Below the pieces are notes generated by a model. It did no database searches, was not told the origin of the DNA, and was given only the letters and a program-made list of their open reading frames with translations. A stretch of 32,655 nt of DNA. Origin: Levilactobacillus tujiorum (GTDB taxonomy: Bacteria; Bacillota; Bacilli; Lactobacillales; Lactobacillaceae). Location of the stretch: assembly GCF_012641185.1 (NCBI RefSeq), contig NZ_JAAXLK010000029.1, positions 1 through 32,655 on the forward strand, in the 5' to 3' direction. This document shows positions 5,554 through 14,570 of this stretch, in pieces (the first letter of the stretch is position 1; each line of letters opens with the position of its first letter). The position numbers and the translations under genes were made by a program.

Positions 5554-7875
5554 TTATATCAATGAGGCGAGGCGTTTGGTCAACGCCGCAGTTGAACAGG
5601 TTAGCAAATCCTGCTCCGTTTGCACCTGCTGTTGCCGAAGTTGATAACTCGGTGCAGCGGTTAAATCCTTGTGCTCCGGATGGCTAACACCATTCATGAC
5701 CCCATGATCAATCGTAATGAATCCACACTCAAAGAAGACCTGGATCATAAAAATTAACTGAGTACGCGGAATCTGCAAGAAAGTTGCCAATTGCGCCAGT
5801 TGGTGGCCCACATCTACTTGTTGATGGGTTGCAACGAACTTAAACAGTTTAGCATATTGCGAGCGAGTTGGCATCCCTAATTGCGAAAGACTTTCTTTCT
5901 TATAAAGGTAAGCCACTACCTTTTCCGGCTGTAACTGCTGTAACGCCTGCTCTAAATCGGTGGTCGCATCGGGACAATCCACGAGGTAAACCGTCGACTG
6001 CGGTGCTAACGGCACTACCGCACTCCCATCGTACAGCACTGCAGTCGCATCCGTTGCCAGTTGGTTAGCTAACTGACGAAACGCATTCTGATGGAAAAAC
6101 ACATACGTTCCAGCTGCCTGAAACATCTGGCGGTGCAATTGCGTCGTCCGTTGATCTTGAACTGGGCTTTCCGTCAGGCGTAGATCCTTGACCATAACCT
6201 GTAAGGAATGCCGCCCCTGCCAAACGTTGTCCTCAATTACACCCAGAACGGCGGCATCACTGGGAGCAGCCGTCAACGCTGGCACGTATTTACCCGCACC
6301 AAACTGAATGGCATTCAATCGATGCCCGCCTTCCTGAAGTTGAAACTTCAAGTGTGACTTATCCTTACCAATGGCTTTAATCTCCGTTAACGTGGCCGTC
6401 TCAAAAGCAAAGAGCGGCTGGCTGTTATCCGTTCCAAACGGCGCTAATTGCGCCAGTTCCTGATAGAGGCTGGGCGTCACCGCAGCCACGTCGAGAGTCG
6501 CCGCCACCGGAATCTTCTCCGGGCCACTCTGCGTTAGCTGTTGCTTATCGGCTTCCTGATCCAAGGCATCTGCCAAGGCTGTTAATTGCTCACTAGGCAG
6601 CGTCAATCCCACTGCCATGTGATGGCCGCCGAATGCCGTTAAAATGTCTCTGTGAGGGTCTAAGGCGGCAAATAGGTTAAATGCCGCGACACTTCGACCA
6701 GACCCCTTGGCCCGACCATCTTCATTCACGTTTAAAACTAGCGTCGGTTTTCCCGTACTTTCGACTACCTTGCTGGCAACGATTCCCAAGACCCCTTCGT
6801 GCCAGTCATGACCACTGATCACTAAGGCTGCCCGGTCATGATGCTCAGCGTCCTCGGCTTGCGCTAATGCTTCTTGACTGATTCGCTGAACCAGATCTTG
6901 GCGTTGATGGTTCTGATCTTCCGTTTGCTTGGCCAATTCCTTAGCCACCGTAAAATCAGGCGTCGTCAACAGCTCAACTGCCGGCGCAGCGTCATTTAGC
7001 CGACCTAAAGCATTTAACCGCGGCGCAATTCCAAACCCAATGGATTGTTCCGTCAATTCTTCCGGCTTAATCCCGGCTCCAGTCATTAACGCCTGTAAAC
7101 CTGGACGTTCATCCTGCTTCAACAGTTGTAGTCCAAAATAAACCAATACCCGGTTCTCATCGATTAACGGGACTAAGTCAGCTACCGTCCCAATCGCCGC
7201 CAGATCTAACACGTCCTGGGGGATCTCTTCACGCAAAGCCTGGGCAACCTTAAAGGCGACACCCGCTCCTGATAATCCCCCGAAAGGATATTCGGCCCCG
7301 GGGTAACGGGGATGAATAATCGCATAGGCGTCAGGCAAGTCCTGGGGCAACTCATGGTGATCGGTCACCACGACATCCACCCCAGCTGCGTTGGCCGCCG
7401 CAATTGCTTCATTGCCGGCGACCCCATTGTCCACCGTAACCAACAGCCGGGTGCCCGCCGCGATCAGCTTCTTAAATGCTGCGACGTTAGGGCCATACCC
7501 ATCCGTAAAGCGATTGGGAATATAATAGTTAACCTTTGCGCCCATCTCGTTCAACGTTTCGTACAAAATGGAAGTGCTCGTCACACCATCCGCATCATAA
7601 TCGCCATAAATCGTAATCTGCTGGTCACTTCCGATAGCCTCTTCAATTCGGGCCACACCCTTTTGCATATCATGCAACAGGTTCGGATCGTGAAGCTGAT
7701 CGGGCCCCGGATTAAGAAAATCATGCGCGGCAGCGGGCGTCTGATAACCCCGGTTCCATAGGATCTGAGCCACAATGGGCGAGATCTTTTCCTGCTCAGC
7801 CAGTTGTTGCGCCTCTGCAGACGGTTGATCCACGTTCTTAATATTCCATTGGTATTGTGCGGCAATCACCAGCAA
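5554..7875 (-). CDS. recJ: Single-stranded-DNA-specific exonuclease RecJ
   Basis: This 773-residue protein is a 5'-to-3' ssDNA exonuclease used in recombination repair and mismatch repair. The DHH phosphoesterase motifs are intact: GDYDADGVTS at residues 91-100, VTVDNG at 147-152 and VVTDHHELP at 169-177. The DHHA1 segment follows, with GGHHMAVGL near 410, then an OB-fold domain and the RecJ C-terminal domain typical of Gram-positive RecJ. The length is close to that of Bacillus RecJ. The start is either TTG 7875 (AAAGGA about 5 bases upstream) or GTG 7869; TTG is kept. It lies 76 bases after lapA, with a long hairpin between them, and 21 bases before apt. Confidence 0.95.
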   Translation of the reverse strand: MLVIAAQYQWNIKNVDQPSAEAQQLAEQEKISPIVAQILWNRGYQTPAAAHDFLNPGPDQLHDPNLLHDMQKGVARIEEAIGSDQQITIYGDYDADGVTSTSILYETLNEMGAKVNYYIPNRFTDGYGPNVAAFKKLIAAGTRLLVTVDNGVAGNEAIAAANAAGVDVVVTDHHELPQDLPDAYAIIHPRYPGAEYPFGGLSGAGVAFKVAQALREEIPQDVLDLAAIGTVADLVPLIDENRVLVYFGLQLLKQDERPGLQALMTGAGIKPEELTEQSIGFGIAPRLNALGRLNDAAPAVELLTTPDFTVAKELAKQTEDQNHQRQDLVQRISQEALAQAEDAEHHDRAALVISGHDWHEGVLGIVASKVVESTGKPTLVLNVNEDGRAKGSGRSVAAFNLFAALDPHRDILTAFGGHHMAVGLTLPSEQLTALADALDQEADKQQLTQSGPEKIPVAATLDVAAVTPSLYQELAQLAPFGTDNSQPLFAFETATLTEIKAIGKDKSHLKFQLQEGGHRLNAIQFGAGKYVPALTAAPSDAAVLGVIEDNVWQGRHSLQVMVKDLRLTESPVQDQRTTQLHRQMFQAAGTYVFFHQNAFRQLANQLATDATAVLYDGSAVVPLAPQSTVYLVDCPDATTDLEQALQQLQPEKVVAYLYKKESLSQLGMPTRSQYAKLFKFVATHQQVDVGHQLAQLATFLQIPRTQLIFMIQVFFECGFITIDHGVMNGVSHPEHKDLTAAPSYQLRQQQVQTEQDLLTCSTAALTKRLASLI

Positions 7876-7894
7876 ATCATCCTTTCTAAACGGG

Positions 7895-7925
7895 AGAAGA
7901 GCGGTGTCACTGGCACCACTCTTCT
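7895..7925 (-). other. Intercistronic hairpin between lapA and recJ
   Basis: AGAAGAGTGGTG pairs with CACCGCTCTTCT (about 12 bp, one G-T pair) around a short loop. It is as stable as a terminator but has no T-run in either direction. It may set a processing site or partial read-through point within the operon. Confidence 0.5.
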
Positions 7926-7951
7926 CTACCTGTTCTTTAGTTCAAACCCAG

Positions 7952-8350
7952 CTAGTCAGCGTCAACTGCTGCTAACTTGGCCTTTAATTCGGCATTTTCT
8001 TTTTCCAAATCTTGAAGCTGCTTGGCCTGTTGACCGGCAAGTTGCTTACTCTTAGAATTCTGTAGTCGCTTCGTCAGCCGGTCATTATCTTGTTCTAACG
8101 CGGCAATCCGGTCATGACTACTCTGTTCCAATTCCTTATACGCCCGGTTATGCTGGAAGACCGTAATCGTTGAGAACAGAATCATCAGCACTGCCCCGAT
8201 TAGAATAGAGACCAGCAGAATTAAAATCAGTGGCCAGTGAACCGTCGTAAATCCAAACGAAACCGGGATACTTTCCACGTTTAAAATGGCAAAGATTGCC
8301 ACAACGATGACTAAGAGAATGGTAAGAACGATTCGCCACTGATTTTTCAT
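7952..8350 (-). CDS. LapA/DUF1049-family membrane protein
   Basis: The 132-residue protein has two membrane spans at about residues 5-25 ([20 protein letters not shown]) and 38-65 ([20 protein letters not shown]), linked by the short [11 protein letters not shown] segment that is typical of the lipopolysaccharide assembly protein A domain (DUF1049). The C-terminal half (about 75-132) is a charged helix, probably a coiled coil. In Gram-positive bacteria the role of this family is not defined, and there is no LPS here. Its start overlaps the rnz stop by four bases (ATGA), so it is translationally coupled to RNase Z. Confidence 0.8.
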   Translation of the reverse strand: MKNQWRIVLTILLVIVVAIFAILNVESIPVSFGFTTVHWPLILILLVSILIGAVLMILFSTITVFQHNRAYKELEQSSHDRIAALEQDNDRLTKRLQNSKSKQLAGQQAKQLQDLEKENAELKAKLAAVDAD

Positions 8351-9300
8351 GCTTGCGTCTCCTCCTGAGTTGTCTTCCGAAAGGGTACATTGACCTCATC
8401 AAAATCCTTCACCACGCGCGTATTCTTAAAGATCTCCCGGGCTTGATGCTGGAGCTCAAGTGCCATTTTACCCGTATAGCGCGCTGAAATATGGTTCAAT
8501 AACAATAACTTCACGTGTGTCCGTTTAGCTAGCTCAGCCGCTTGAATATTGGTTGAGTGATAGTAGGAACGCGCTAGCTTACTTTCGCCCTTCGCAAAGG
8601 TACTCTCGTGCACCAGCACATCCGCATCCTGCGTGAGCCGCGCTGCGTTAGGCGTTTGTCGAGTATCCCCTAAGAAGGCGACGATCCGACCAGGTTGACT
8701 GGGTCCCAGGAAGTCTTGACCATTGACGGTCCGACCATCCGGTAACGTGACCGTCTTTCCTGCCTTCAGTTCACCATAGACGGGACCTGAAGGAATCTGG
8801 GCCGCACGTAACTTGTCTACCATGAGTTCACCCGGATGATCCTTCTCGACCACCCGGTAGCCAAAGCACTCAATCTTGTGATCCAAATGCTGGGCATACA
8901 CCCGAAACTTGTTGTCTTCGAAAATCATACCGTCCGCTGAGAGCTCACGATAATGAATGCGGTAAGACAGCTTAGTCTCAGACACCCGCATACTAACTTC
9001 TACAAAGTCGCGAATCCCTTTAGGGCCGTAGATCGTTAGCGGTTCATTACCGCCCTGAAACGATCGGCTACTTAGTAAACCCGGTAGCCCAAAAATATGG
9101 TCACCATGCAAATGCGTAATGAAGATTTTATCGATTTTCCGCGGTTTTAACGTGGTCCGCAGAATTTGATGCTGTGTGGCTTCGCCCACGTCGAAGAGCC
9201 ACACTGAATTACGCTCATCAAGCAAGCGCAGTGCCGTACTGGTCACATTCCGGAATTTTCCGGGTGACCCGGCGCCTGTCCCTAAAAATTGAATTTCCAT
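8347..9300 (-). CDS. rnz: Ribonuclease Z
   Basis: This 317-residue metallo-beta-lactamase-fold endonuclease removes 3' trailers from tRNA precursors that lack an encoded CCA. The zinc motif THLHGDH is at about residues 62-68, the N-terminal signature [18 protein letters not shown] is intact, and downstream ligands are visible (FLGDTRQTP near 210, [11 protein letters not shown] near 270). The protein is slightly longer than the usual 305-310 residues because of its C-terminal tail. AGGAA lies 8 bases before ATG 9300. It is the first gene of rnz-lapA-recJ-apt and is divergent from the 91-aa gene across a 170-base gap. Confidence 0.95.
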   Translation of the reverse strand: MEIQFLGTGAGSPGKFRNVTSTALRLLDERNSVWLFDVGEATQHQILRTTLKPRKIDKIFITHLHGDHIFGLPGLLSSRSFQGGNEPLTIYGPKGIRDFVEVSMRVSETKLSYRIHYRELSADGMIFEDNKFRVYAQHLDHKIECFGYRVVEKDHPGELMVDKLRAAQIPSGPVYGELKAGKTVTLPDGRTVNGQDFLGPSQPGRIVAFLGDTRQTPNAARLTQDADVLVHESTFAKGESKLARSYYHSTNIQAAELAKRTHVKLLLLNHISARYTGKMALELQHQAREIFKNTRVVKDFDEVNVPFRKTTQEETQA

Positions 9301-9432
9301 ATTTTTTCGTTCCTATTCTATAATTAAAGTCCGTCCACTATTTTAGGGGATTTCACGCAAAATCGCAACTCTCAAAACCTGATTGCTCCCCATGAGTCAG
9401 GAATAACGCTGGGGTTCCCCTGCAAAATTAGG

Positions 9433-9438
9433 TATAAT
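9433..9438 (+). promoter_or_regulatory. -10 element for the 91-aa gene and lipoprotein pair
   Basis: A perfect TATAAT 32 bases before ATG 9471. No convincing -35 is seen at the expected distance. Confidence 0.4.
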
Positions 9439-9470
9439 TAGGTTAAGTTTGTCATTGGAGGGAGTAACCC

Positions 9471-9746
9471 ATGCGGCTTATTGATTTCAACCTATCGACG
9501 ATCGATCTTCACCCAGCATTACAACTCTACTGGGAACACGATGGTCAGATAACAGCAGTCATTGACTTGCGGACGACTCATCAGCAGTTGCGGCTCATCA
9601 CGGGGAAGGGCCGCCCACTATCGCTGGATCAACTACGGACGCGCAGTCAGCAGGTTGATCCCCACGTTAGCCTTTTCATTGACCAAGAACCACCCCAGCG
9701 GCTCTACGGCTATCGCCTAGTCCCACATCAAATTTTATTCGGTTGA
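9471..9746 (+). CDS. Conserved-looking hypothetical protein, 91 aa
   Basis: I recognise no domain. The start at ATG 9471 has GGAGGGAG upstream. The product is soluble, without signal or membrane segments, and looks like a small alpha/beta domain: hydrophobic strands (LQLYWEHDGQITAVIDLR) followed by polar helices and a C-terminal YGYRLVPHQILFG. It is co-transcribed with the lipoprotein gene, whose start lies 14 bases after this stop codon. The location between rnz and obgE suggests a lineage-specific gene pair inserted in core sequence. Confidence 0.75.
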   Translation: MRLIDFNLSTIDLHPALQLYWEHDGQITAVIDLRTTHQQLRLITGKGRPLSLDQLRTRSQQVDPHVSLFIDQEPPQRLYGYRLVPHQILFG

Positions 9747-9760
9747 AGGGAGTTTTTTCA

Positions 9761-10516
9761 GTGCATTACATCAAAACATCACTCATCATCGGTTTAAGCG
9801 TCCTGGCTTTAGGATTAACCGGTTGCCAATCAAACAGTCAAAAGAGTACGGCTAGCTTCAAAGACAGCAGCAGTCAGTCTAGCCATTACAGCGCCAAAGA
9901 ACCCGACGCAGCCGTCACGGCCTCCTCGTCCTCACACCAGACTGAGGAGAAACAGACTTATCGTCCCAAAGCGACTCAAACCAAGAAAAAGGGTTACGTT
10001 AAGTCGGGAAACCTTAAGAAAGCCGGTCAATACACCTTCGACAAGGTCGGCACTCAGCTGACGTTGGCAAAGGTGAAGCATCCCCAAACAACGATCAAAT
10101 CCGGCCAGCTAACCTATAAAATCACCACCGTTAGAATGATTAAGAACACCGCTAAGACCGCTGCCGCTAAACGCATGGCGGCCCAAGCGCTCAACCTAGC
10201 ACAGATTAAGAGTCCTTACTACACCCTGCAGGTTAAATTCACCATTTACAATCGCGGCAAACAAGCCGTGGCTACGGATGGCATCCAAGGAATTCGCCTG
10301 AGTGGCAATCGCCAATTAAACGCCGCTAATCAGCTCAGTGATGCGAGTGCCGGCAAGACCATCCCCGCGAAGGGTAAACTGGTCACCTTTGCGACTGGTT
10401 TGATCAGTGAATCGACCAAGCCATCGCTGAAGTCAGTCAAGATTAAGTTTGCGGGCGCCTTCGCCGATAAGCATCAAGTGGTCAAACCGACGCAGTGGCT
10501 GAAGCTCTCCCTATAA
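9761..10516 (+). CDS. Secreted lipoprotein with DUF4352-like domain
   Basis: GTG 9761 is chosen as the start: GAAGGGAG precedes it, and it gives a compact lipoprotein signal, MHYIKTSLIIGLSVLALGLTGC, with lipobox L-T-G-C22. An in-frame TTG at 9743 would only add six residues. After Cys22 comes a Ser/Lys/Thr-rich linker to about residue 95 and then a beta-rich domain. It contains ITTVRMIKN and YYTLQVKFTIYNRGKQAV, which resemble the immunoglobulin-like DUF4352 fold of Gram-positive surface lipoproteins. The protein would be anchored on the outer face of the membrane. Function is unknown. Confidence 0.82.
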   Translation: MHYIKTSLIIGLSVLALGLTGCQSNSQKSTASFKDSSSQSSHYSAKEPDAAVTASSSSHQTEEKQTYRPKATQTKKKGYVKSGNLKKAGQYTFDKVGTQLTLAKVKHPQTTIKSGQLTYKITTVRMIKNTAKTAAAKRMAAQALNLAQIKSPYYTLQVKFTIYNRGKQAVATDGIQGIRLSGNRQLNAANQLSDASAGKTIPAKGKLVTFATGLISESTKPSLKSVKIKFAGAFADKHQVVKPTQWLKLSL

Positions 10517-10536
10517 GCTCACCTAACTGCTAAATT

Positions 10537-10586
10537 AAAAACGTGATCACTCAGGATAATCATTTTCCTAAGTGATCACGTTTTTT
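10537..10586. terminator. Bidirectional terminator between lipoprotein gene and obgE
   Basis: The stem ACGTGATCACT/AGTGATCACGT (11 bp) is flanked by AAAA and TTTTTT. It serves the plus-strand lipoprotein gene and the minus-strand obgE. Confidence 0.88.
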
Positions 10587-10606
10587 CAGCCCTATGATCA
10601 GGCTAG

Positions 10607-11902
10607 TTATGCCATGTATTCAAAAGTAAAGTCATCAATCCGAACCAGATCGCCGTTCTTGGCGCCATGATCCCGGAGACTATTGTCAACACCCATGCCA
10701 CGCATCTGGCGGGTAAACCGTAACAGACTTTCATCATGGTTAATATCCGTCATCCGGAAGAGCTTCAACAACTTGTCACCAGTCAGTACCCAAGTGCCAT
10801 CTGCATCCTGTGTCACTTCAAAATCAGGTTCTGGCGTAAAGTCGTACTCTGCCTTTTCAGCCACTTGTTCCTGCTTAACTGGGAACTTCGGCGTTGCCGC
10901 TAAGACATCCGCCGTCCGTTGCAGCAATGGCGTCAGGCCATCGTGCGTCAAGGCGGATACCGCAAAGATCTCTGGTGCAGTTGCCAGCAACGTATCTTGT
11001 TTTAAGTCTTCTTTGAACTTAGCCAAGTTATCCGCAGAGTCCGGCATATCCATCTTATTTGCAACGACGATTTGGGGCCGCTTCAAGATGTCTGGATCGT
11101 ATTTTTTAAGCTCTTCATTGATCTTCTCAAAGTCCTCGTAAGGATCGCGTCCTTCAAGGCCACTCATATCGATCAAATGCAGAATGACCCGCGTCCGCTC
11201 AACGTGCCGTAAGAACTGGAAGCCTAGGCCGACACCATTGGCGGCTCCTTCAATCAATCCGGGCAAGTCAGCCATTACAAAGTCACGGCCATCTGGCAGC
11301 CGCACCATTCCCAAGTTGGGGACCAACGTGGTGAAATGATACTCCGCAATCTTCGGCTTCGCACTCGTAACCGTGGACAGCAGAGTTGATTTCCCCACGG
11401 ATGGGAAGCCAACCAGGCCGACATCGGCGAGGACCTTTAATTCCAACCGAATTTCAAATTCTTGACCCGGTTCCCCATTTTCAGCAATTTCTGGTGCCGG
11501 ATTCTTGGGCGACGCAAAGTGAATGTTGCCCCGGCCACCCCGGCCACCTTGGGCCACGATTGCTGAATCATCACTCGCAACCAGGTCAGCAATCACCGCG
11601 CCCGTCTCATCATTATAGACAGTCGTTCCTTGAGGCACCTTAATAATCGTGTCTTCGGCGCCGCGACCCGTCATCGACTTAATCGCACCGTTGCCACCAT
11701 TCTTGGCCTTGAACTTCCGTTGGTACCGGAAATCCATCAGGGTACGCAGACCCTCGTCAACCGCGAACACGACGTTGCCGCCGCGACCACCGTCACCACC
11801 GGCCGGTCCACCATTAGGGACAAATTTTTCCCGGCGGAAGGCAACCATTCCGTCGCCACCCTTACCGGCCTTCACGTTAATTTTAACTTGATCTACAAAC
11901 AT
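10607..11902 (-). CDS. obgE: GTPase ObgE/CgtA
   Basis: This 431-residue GTPase is associated with the 50S ribosomal subunit and stress control. It has the glycine-rich Obg fold at residues 1-160, then the G domain with G1 GFPSVGKS at 165-172, G3 ADLPGLIEG at 211-219 and G4 NKMD near 282. A C-terminal OCT domain follows from about 350 to 431, which is the arrangement in Firmicutes. The start ATG 11902 has GAGGA upstream. It has its own promoter, whose -35 overlaps the uvrC stop codon, and ends at a bidirectional terminator. Confidence 0.97.
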   Translation of the reverse strand: MFVDQVKINVKAGKGGDGMVAFRREKFVPNGGPAGGDGGRGGNVVFAVDEGLRTLMDFRYQRKFKAKNGGNGAIKSMTGRGAEDTIIKVPQGTTVYNDETGAVIADLVASDDSAIVAQGGRGGRGNIHFASPKNPAPEIAENGEPGQEFEIRLELKVLADVGLVGFPSVGKSTLLSTVTSAKPKIAEYHFTTLVPNLGMVRLPDGRDFVMADLPGLIEGAANGVGLGFQFLRHVERTRVILHLIDMSGLEGRDPYEDFEKINEELKKYDPDILKRPQIVVANKMDMPDSADNLAKFKEDLKQDTLLATAPEIFAVSALTHDGLTPLLQRTADVLAATPKFPVKQEQVAEKAEYDFTPEPDFEVTQDADGTWVLTGDKLLKLFRMTDINHDESLLRFTRQMRGMGVDNSLRDHGAKNGDLVRIDDFTFEYMA

Positions 11903-11964
11903 ATCTTTATTCCTCGTTTTCTAAACCAGCCCATGCTGCTTTCTTCGTAAGTATCCTGCTAGCC

Positions 11965-11993
11965 AGTATACCGGCAAACGGCCACCACGTCAA
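11965..11993 (-). promoter_or_regulatory. Promoter of obgE, overlapping the uvrC stop codon
   Basis: On the minus strand TTGACG (11993-11988), a 17-base spacer and TATACT (11970-11965) form a good vegetative promoter. The -35 overlaps the uvrC stop codon at 11990-11992. Confidence 0.65.
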
Positions 11994-13807
11994 AGTTTCG
12001 TTGGCGTGCGCGGATTTTTAATTTCTGCAGTTTCCGCGGCTAAGGTTAATTTAATCGTCTGCGCCACCGTTTTACTAATCCCTAATTCGCGTAAATCATC
12101 GACGCTGGCCTCCCCAATCTTCTTGGTTGACCCAAATTTACGCAATAACTTGTTCCGGGTCTTAGGGCCAACGCCGGGAATCCGATCCAGGCGGGAACTT
12201 AGCGAGTGCTTGGTATGAACCTGCCGATGGAAAGTAATCGCGAACCGGTGCACTTCATCTTGAATCCGCTGAACCAGATAGAAGCCCTGACTCTTCGGGT
12301 CCAAGTGAACGTGATGATCATCCGGGCCGAACAACAGATCGGCCGTCTTATGGTGATCATTCTTGACCATCCCGGCAACCGGAATGTGCAGATCAAATTC
12401 ATCCGCTAACACTTCCTTCACGGCATTCATCTGAATGTCGCCCCCGTCCATCAGGATCAGGTCGGGCATCTGGGCGTGTTCCTTCAGTAACCGCCCGTAC
12501 CGCCGCCGGATCACCTCTAAGGTGCTGGCCGTTTCATCGGCATGATCTACCGTGCGCAACTTATACTTACGATAAAGTTTCTTATTCGGCTGGCCATCCA
12601 CAAAGACCACCATCGCAGAGACCAAATCAGCCCCTTGAATGTGAGAGTGGTCAAACGCCTCAATCTTGTGGCCCGGCGCAATTCCCAGGGCGTCCGTAAT
12701 TTCTTTCATGGCCCCCGTGGTCTTCCCCTCATCGAGCTCTAACAGCCGAAACTTCTCTTCTAAGACCAGTCGCGCGTTCTTCCCGGCCATCTCAAGTAGG
12801 TCACGCTTAGTCCCCCGCTGCGGCGTTCTAACGGGAACGTGCAGGATCGACTCAATCGTCTCACCATCGATGCTAGCCGGAACTAAAATCTCGCGGGGTA
12901 ATACCGTGTTTTTTCGTTGATAAAATTGCACGATGAAGCTCGCCAGCTCTTCTTCCGCCGTACTGACGATGGGAAACAAGCGCTTTTCTCGCTTCATCAG
13001 TCGTGCCTGACGAATGAAGAAGATCTGAATAGAGAGCCACCCTTTGTCCAAATAAAAATTGAAAATATCACGCGGCGTGCTATCATTCGAAATAATCTTT
13101 TGTTTTTCAACCGTCGCTTCAATGTAACGAATCTGATCGCGTAGATCCGCAGCCCGCTCGTAAGCCATATCCGCCGCAGCCGCAGTCATGCGTTCCGTTA
13201 ATTCTTTCTCAGCATGGCCCACGTTACCATTTAAAAACGACTTGATCTTCTGAATCTGCTGGTCGTAGTCTGCCTGGGGAACTTCCTTGAAGCAGGCACC
13301 CAGACATTGCCCCATGTGATAGTACAGGCACGGCCGGCCCTGATAACCGGTACACCGCCGCAAGGGATACACCTTCTGCAAGAAGTGAATCGTCTCTTCG
13401 GCGGCGTAAACGTTAGGATACGGGCCGAAGTAATACGCGCCATCCTTCTTAATGTCACTAACCAACAGTAACTGTGGGTCCCGCTCATTCGTAATCTTAA
13501 TGTAGGGATAACCCGTACCCCGTTTCAGCTTAATATTAAAGTAAGGTTGGTGCTTTTGAATCAACGTAATTTCTAGCAAAAATGCTTCTTTATCCGTGGA
13601 CGTAATGATCGTTTCAAAGTCGACGATCTCGCTCACTAATTGTGCCGTTTTCCCGGTATGACTACTCTTAAAGTAAGACCGTACCCGGTTTTTCAGGTTC
13701 TTGGCCTTCCCCACGTAGATAATCTGACTGTTGATATTTTTCATTAAATAACAGCCGGGAAGACCCGGCAGCAACGCTAATTTATGTTCCAAATATTCCG
13801 ATGCCAA
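11990..13807 (-). CDS. uvrC: UvrABC excinuclease subunit C
   Basis: This 605-residue subunit makes both incisions around DNA lesions in nucleotide excision repair. The order of domains is complete: N-terminal GIY-YIG nuclease (residues about 13-95, with PGCYLMKN and IIYVGKAKNLKNRV), a Cys-containing region (LRRCTGYQGRPCLYYHMGQC near 150-170), the UVR helical domain near 200-235, the RNase H-like endonuclease core (EAFDHSHIQGADLVSAMVVF near 380) and the C-terminal HhH (IPGVGPKTRNKLLRKFGS near 545-562). TTG 13807 is the start, with GGGAGG 8 bases upstream. It is a single gene with its own promoter. Confidence 0.97.
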   Translation of the reverse strand: MASEYLEHKLALLPGLPGCYLMKNINSQIIYVGKAKNLKNRVRSYFKSSHTGKTAQLVSEIVDFETIITSTDKEAFLLEITLIQKHQPYFNIKLKRGTGYPYIKITNERDPQLLLVSDIKKDGAYYFGPYPNVYAAEETIHFLQKVYPLRRCTGYQGRPCLYYHMGQCLGACFKEVPQADYDQQIQKIKSFLNGNVGHAEKELTERMTAAAADMAYERAADLRDQIRYIEATVEKQKIISNDSTPRDIFNFYLDKGWLSIQIFFIRQARLMKREKRLFPIVSTAEEELASFIVQFYQRKNTVLPREILVPASIDGETIESILHVPVRTPQRGTKRDLLEMAGKNARLVLEEKFRLLELDEGKTTGAMKEITDALGIAPGHKIEAFDHSHIQGADLVSAMVVFVDGQPNKKLYRKYKLRTVDHADETASTLEVIRRRYGRLLKEHAQMPDLILMDGGDIQMNAVKEVLADEFDLHIPVAGMVKNDHHKTADLLFGPDDHHVHLDPKSQGFYLVQRIQDEVHRFAITFHRQVHTKHSLSSRLDRIPGVGPKTRNKLLRKFGSTKKIGEASVDDLRELGISKTVAQTIKLTLAAETAEIKNPRTPTKL

Positions 13808-13846
13808 GGGCCTAACCTCCCGTTCATTTCTCGAAATAGCTTATAA

Positions 13847-13875
13847 AGTATAAGCCGAATACGTGTTTGGTGCAA
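13847..13875 (-). promoter_or_regulatory. Promoter of uvrC
   Basis: On the minus strand TTGCAC (13875-13870), a 17-base spacer and TATACT (13852-13847), about 40 bases before the TTG start. No SOS-type operator was noticed around it. Confidence 0.65.
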
Positions 13876-13958
13876 GCAATTCACCCTGAGAACCACCCTC
13901 AGTCTTCCCCGCAAAAAGTAGGCAGCCCTGCGAATTTTGCTCGACCATTGGTTGATAA

Positions 13959-13987
13959 ATGACAAACCCGACTAATTCTGCTATGAT
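13959..13987 (+). promoter_or_regulatory. Promoter of the 62-aa gene
   Basis: ATGACA (13959-13964), a 17-base spacer and TATGAT (13982-13987), 28 bases before ATG 14016. Confidence 0.5.
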
Positions 13988-14015
13988 AACTGCTAAAGAC
14001 AAGGAGGTGGCTTGA

Positions 14016-14204
14016 ATGGCTCTTAAAGTAAAACGCCAGGATGACCTTGACTCCATGTTCGGTAAATTTGCTGAGATGGACCCCACGGATGTCAAACGCG
14101 ACAAGTTTTTGAAGCGTGCAGACGCCCACAAGGATAACAAGCGTGCAAAAGGCTTGATCAAATCTGATAAATCCAAACACGAACAGGATCACAGTCAAGA
14201 TTAA
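14016..14204 (+). CDS. Small charged protein, SPJ_0845-like
   Basis: The 62-residue product is very hydrophilic: MALKVKRQDDLDSMFGKFAE at the N-terminus, then mostly Lys, Asp, His and Gln to the end. The N-terminal pattern (KxxDDLDxMFxxFA) resembles the short SPJ_0845-type proteins of lactobacilli and streptococci, whose function is unknown; this assignment is from memory. AAGGAGGTGG precedes the ATG. It has its own promoter and a strong terminator, and is a lone plus-strand gene between uvrC and the MazG-like gene. The C-terminal part looks disordered. Confidence 0.7.
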   Translation: MALKVKRQDDLDSMFGKFAEMDPTDVKRDKFLKRADAHKDNKRAKGLIKSDKSKHEQDHSQD

Positions 14205-14215
14205 CGTTATAGATT

Positions 14216-14251
14216 AAAGGACTCATGGCAATTTGCCATGGGTCCTTTTTT
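14216..14251 (+). terminator. Terminator of the 62-aa gene
   Basis: AAGGACTCATGGCAA pairs with the GCCATGGGTCCTT arm around a short loop, followed by six T residues. The A-run on the other side may let it also serve the minus-strand gene ending at 14270. Confidence 0.82.
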
Positions 14252-14269
14252 GAGCTGTCGATCCCCGGA

Positions 14270-14569
14270 TTACCGTTCTGGTTGAAAACCGTGCGGATAG
14301 CGTTCATTCAATCGTTTAATGTTATCTTGAGCTACCTCATCAAAGTCAATATCGGCCCACTGCGCAATTTGACTGAGATACCACAAGACATCGCCCATCT
14401 CTTTCACAATGGCCTCGTGATCGAGGTCTTGGCCGTGAAAGGTGTAGTTCTTGACCAAATCCACAACCTGACCTGATTCACCCGCTAGGCCTAGCGCACA
14501 GTTCGTCAAGACCTGTTCATTGCCATACAATGTCCGGTTCGCAGCTTTTTGATAATCATTAAATTCCAT
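14270..14569 (-). CDS. MazG-like nucleotide pyrophosphohydrolase
   Basis: The real start is ATG 14569: the product MEFNDYQKAANRT is typical, and the 60 extra upstream codons in the frame lie inside engB. The 99-residue protein has the MazG-type helical motifs, GLAGESGQVVDLVKN near residues 29-43 and KEMGDVLWYLSQIA near 55-68, with the acidic residues that bind magnesium. Such all-alpha NTP pyrophosphatases hydrolyse nucleoside triphosphates to monophosphates, often as house-cleaning enzymes. It starts one base after the engB stop codon and so belongs to the same operon. Confidence 0.85.
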   Translation of the reverse strand: MEFNDYQKAANRTLYGNEQVLTNCALGLAGESGQVVDLVKNYTFHGQDLDHEAIVKEMGDVLWYLSQIAQWADIDFDEVAQDNIKRLNERYPHGFQPER

Positions 14570-14570
14570 G

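Noticed and set aside
6929-7761. Plus-strand frames within recJ
   Set aside because: Antisense shadows without ribosome binding sites; recJ motifs are intact on the other strand.
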